Made by a program: the position numbers and the translations under genes. Source: Pseudoalteromonas apostichopi (GTDB lineage Bacteria; Pseudomonadota; Gammaproteobacteria; Enterobacterales; Alteromonadaceae). Taken from it: 64,000 nucleotides of DNA. The DNA lies in the NCBI RefSeq assembly GCF_030297135.1, contig NZ_AP028065.1, positions 372,001 through 436,000 of the forward strand. The letters run 5' to 3'. Below are positions 61,967 to 64,000 of this stretch, one piece after another (within the stretch, counting starts at the first letter, position 1; each line of letters opens with the position of its first letter). The notes under the pieces are model-generated. The model saw only the letters and a list, made by a program, of their open reading frames with translations, was not told the DNA's origin and made no database searches.

Positions 61967-64000
61967 ATGATCAAAAACGCACATATTCATTTTAATCACC
62001 TTGGTACCCCTGTCGCCGATCAGTTTGACGATGTTTATTTCTCTAATGACGATGGCTTAGCCGAATCACATTATGTGTTCTATCAACAAAACCATATCCC
62101 GCAACGATTACAAAATCATGACCGTAACCACTTTACGATTGCTGAAACAGGCTTTGGTACGGGGCTTAACTTTTTAAATACTTGGCAACACTTTGCTGCT
62201 TACCTTGATAGGCAGCATGCAGAGCTAGAAGTTCAAAATCAACACGACCTTAGTGGTAAAAAAGCTGACAAAAAAAGTGTTAACCGCCTGCACTTTATCT
62301 CTTTTGAAAAGTTTCCTATTAAGCGTGATGATCTCGCCCAAGCACTCAAAGCCTGGCCTAATTTAAATGAATATAGTGAGCAACTGATTGCTCAATACCC
62401 TATTAATCTGGCAGGTTGTCATCGCCTTGAATTTGCAGGCGGCAAACTAATACTCGATCTTTATTTTGGTGACGTGCAAGACAGTATTGATACCATGAGC
62501 TACCCAAGCGAAGGGGTTGTTGATGCGTGGTATTTAGATGGCTTTGCACCAAGTAAAAACCCAGATATGTGGCAGCAAAGCTTATTCAACAAGATGCGAG
62601 CTATCTCAAGAGCAAACGCCACACTCGCCACTTTCACGGCCGCAGGCTTTGTAAGAAGAGGACTCATCGAAGCGGGCTTTAGCATGAGTAAAGCAAAAGG
62701 CTATGGCAAAAAGCGCGAAATGCTGATTGGCGAGCTCACCGAACCTAATGAGCAACAATCAGGGCCTGCGTATTTTGCTCATCAGCAAAGTGAACTGAGT
62801 AATGTAGCTGTTATCGGCGGCGGTATTGCCAGTAGCAGTGTACTGTATTCACTGGCAAAAAGAGGCCTAAAAGCCACGCTTTTTTGCCAAGATGAAGCGC
62901 TTGCCATGGGCGCTTCACATAATGTGCAAGGAGCTGTTTATCCGCATCTACAAGCGAAGAATTCACCGCACAGTGAAATGTTTGCCCATAGCTTTTTATA
63001 TGCGATGCGTCTTTACCAGCAATTACTTGATGATGGTTTTGACTACCCTCACCAGTGGTGTGGTGTATTGCAACATGCAGTTAAACAAGGTCTAGCAGAT
63101 AAACATCAAAACCTTGCCGATAAAGCGCTTTGGCCAGCTGAATTAATGCGTAATGTAAGCGCTGAAGAAGGTGACGAAATTGCCGGCGTGGATACGGGTT
63201 ATTCAGGTGTATTCTTTGCAAAAGGCGGCTGGGTAAATCCACCAGCTCTGGTTAAAGCACTATTTAATGCCGCAAATTCTTTAAGTGCGACTACCAATAA
63301 TAAAATGGACAGTCACTTTAATTGCCATATTGAAAAGTTAGAAAAAACCGCTGATGGCTGGTTATTACACTCTAAAGAGCAAACATTCGGACCATTTAGC
63401 GATGTAATTAACTGTGCTGGTGAACACAGCGATCAGTTCAGTCAAACTCGCGCTCTGCCCGTTGTGGGTGTGCGCGGCCAAGTCTCGCATGTGCAAGCAA
63501 GCGAGCAGTCAAAACGCCTAAAGACCGTGCTTTGCCATAAGGGCTATTTTACCCCTGAATATCAGGGTCATCATTGTATGGGCGCGACCTTTGAAAAAAA
63601 CTCAAAAAGCCGTGAAGTTAAAGAGCAAGACAACCACACCAATCGCGAACAACTATTAAGTTTTTACACAGACAGCGAGTTTGCAACGACCTTAGGTGAG
63701 ATAACAGCGGCAAAAGCAGCAGTAAGATGCACCTTCATCGACCATCTACCCATGGCTGGTGAGTGGGCTGAACAAAGTGATTATGTAAGCGCGTTTGCTA
63801 ATCTTCGCTTAGGTAAGCGATATCAGTACCAAACTTTAACGAAACCTCTGCAAGGCTTGCATGTACTCACTGGCTTTGGTGCAAGAGGCCTGTGCAGTGC
63901 CCCTTTATGTGCAGAGCATTTAATTGCTTGTTTAAGCAATGAACCAAGACCATTTAGCGAACGCGTGAGTCAAGCTATTCACCCCGCCCGCTTTATTGTA
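61967..64000 (+). CDS. mnmC: Bifunctional tRNA mnm5s2U34 biosynthesis protein MnmC (3' partial)
   Basis: MnmC finishes the mnm5s2U wobble modification. Its C-terminal domain removes the carboxymethyl group using FAD, and its N-terminal domain then methylates with SAM. 678 codons are open to the window edge with no stop, so only a short end is missing. The N-terminal methyltransferase has IAETGFGTGLNFLNTW near residue 63 and the LDGFAPSKNPDMW motif near 189. The oxidase domain starts VAVIGGGIASSSVLYSLAKR near 284. A perfect 16-bp REP-like motif lies at codons 447-452 (KMDSHFN region). It is divergent from fabB. Confidence 0.95.
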   Translation, partial: MIKNAHIHFNHLGTPVADQFDDVYFSNDDGLAESHYVFYQQNHIPQRLQNHDRNHFTIAETGFGTGLNFLNTWQHFAAYLDRQHAELEVQNQHDLSGKKADKKSVNRLHFISFEKFPIKRDDLAQALKAWPNLNEYSEQLIAQYPINLAGCHRLEFAGGKLILDLYFGDVQDSIDTMSYPSEGVVDAWYLDGFAPSKNPDMWQQSLFNKMRAISRANATLATFTAAGFVRRGLIEAGFSMSKAKGYGKKREMLIGELTEPNEQQSGPAYFAHQQSELSNVAVIGGGIASSSVLYSLAKRGLKATLFCQDEALAMGASHNVQGAVYPHLQAKNSPHSEMFAHSFLYAMRLYQQLLDDGFDYPHQWCGVLQHAVKQGLADKHQNLADKALWPAELMRNVSAEEGDEIAGVDTGYSGVFFAKGGWVNPPALVKALFNAANSLSATTNNKMDSHFNCHIEKLEKTADGWLLHSKEQTFGPFSDVINCAGEHSDQFSQTRALPVVGVRGQVSHVQASEQSKRLKTVLCHKGYFTPEYQGHHCMGATFEKNSKSREVKEQDNHTNREQLLSFYTDSEFATTLGEITAAKAAVRCTFIDHLPMAGEWAEQSDYVSAFANLRLGKRYQYQTLTKPLQGLHVLTGFGARGLCSAPLCAEHLIACLSNEPRPFSERVSQAIHPARFIV
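63305..63320 (+). repeat. REP-like 16-mer inside mnmC
   Basis: ATGGACAGTCACTTTA is identical to the reverse complement of 6447-6462 beside the RAYT gene and differs little from 5091-5104. It lies in frame within the FAD domain part of mnmC. Confidence 0.65.

Overview
The window is chromosomal DNA of a marine gammaproteobacterium, most consistent with Pseudoalteromonas or a close relative in the Alteromonadales. This rests on moderate-to-low GC, frequent non-ATG starts, gene order that follows the E. coli chromosome in several blocks with lineage-specific insertions, and a FimV/HubP polar protein with long acidic repeats. Genus is inferred from remembered family and synteny patterns, not from a search. 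Almost all the DNA is housekeeping. No prophage, CRISPR array, rRNA operon or defence island is visible.

Layout. 1-3.65 kb: the 3' end of mltD (three LysM domains) facing the putrescine operon speA-speB. 3.65-6.57 kb: the most accessory part, with a putative lipoprotein lacking a clear start, a GNAT acetyltransferase and a REP-associated tyrosine transposase (RAYT), surrounded by short repeats built on GGACAG(G/T)CAC. 6.57-10.4 kb: cysZ, then gcvA, an alpha/beta hydrolase, ygdD and rlmM (the E. coli gcvA-ygdD-rlmM block plus one gene). 10.4-18.7 kb: hemA-prfA-prmC-sirB2-sirB1-kdsA in E. coli order, with an HD-GYP response regulator and a DUF819 membrane protein inserted. 18.8-23.8 kb: divergent lolB-ispE-prs, then rplY-pth-ychF.

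24.3-25.7 kb: a tRNA operon of ten genes (2 Met, 4 Leu, 4 Gln) behind a near-consensus promoter. It is built by tandem duplication and followed by a heptamer microsatellite. Next to it is the ubiF-miaB-ybeZ-ybeY-ybeX-lnt block, the same neighbourhood as the E. coli Met-Leu-Gln tRNA operon. 32.7-37.5 kb: an unrecognised secreted protein, then a membrane-anchored FKBP overlapping a Lon-family protease, and ybeL. 37.6-50.4 kb: a long forward run for outer-membrane and wall assembly plus lipoylation: leuS-lptE-holA-nadD-rsfS-rlmH-mrdA-rodA-rlpA-dacA-ybeD-lipB-lipA. 50.4-53.3 kb: a TetR regulator, a MITE-like inverted repeat and an M28 peptidase lipoprotein. 53.3-64 kb: fimV with two families of long in-frame repeats, asd, pdxB, fabB with a FabR-like operator, and divergent mnmC, which runs off the right edge.

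Functional themes are envelope biogenesis (LolB, LptE, Lnt, PBP2, RodA, RlpA, DacA, KdsA), translation and tRNA/rRNA modification (PrfA, PrmC, Pth, YchF, MiaB, YbeY, RlmH, RlmM, MnmC, LeuS, tRNAs), and cofactors and metabolites (HemA, PdxB, NadD, LipA/B, UbiF, SpeA/B). The most unusual signals are the RAYT/REP-like repeat family, including a perfect 16-bp copy inside mnmC; the amplified tRNA array; the fimV repeat arrays; the MITE-like element; and a hairpin that pairs the pth Shine-Dalgarno with its TTG start.
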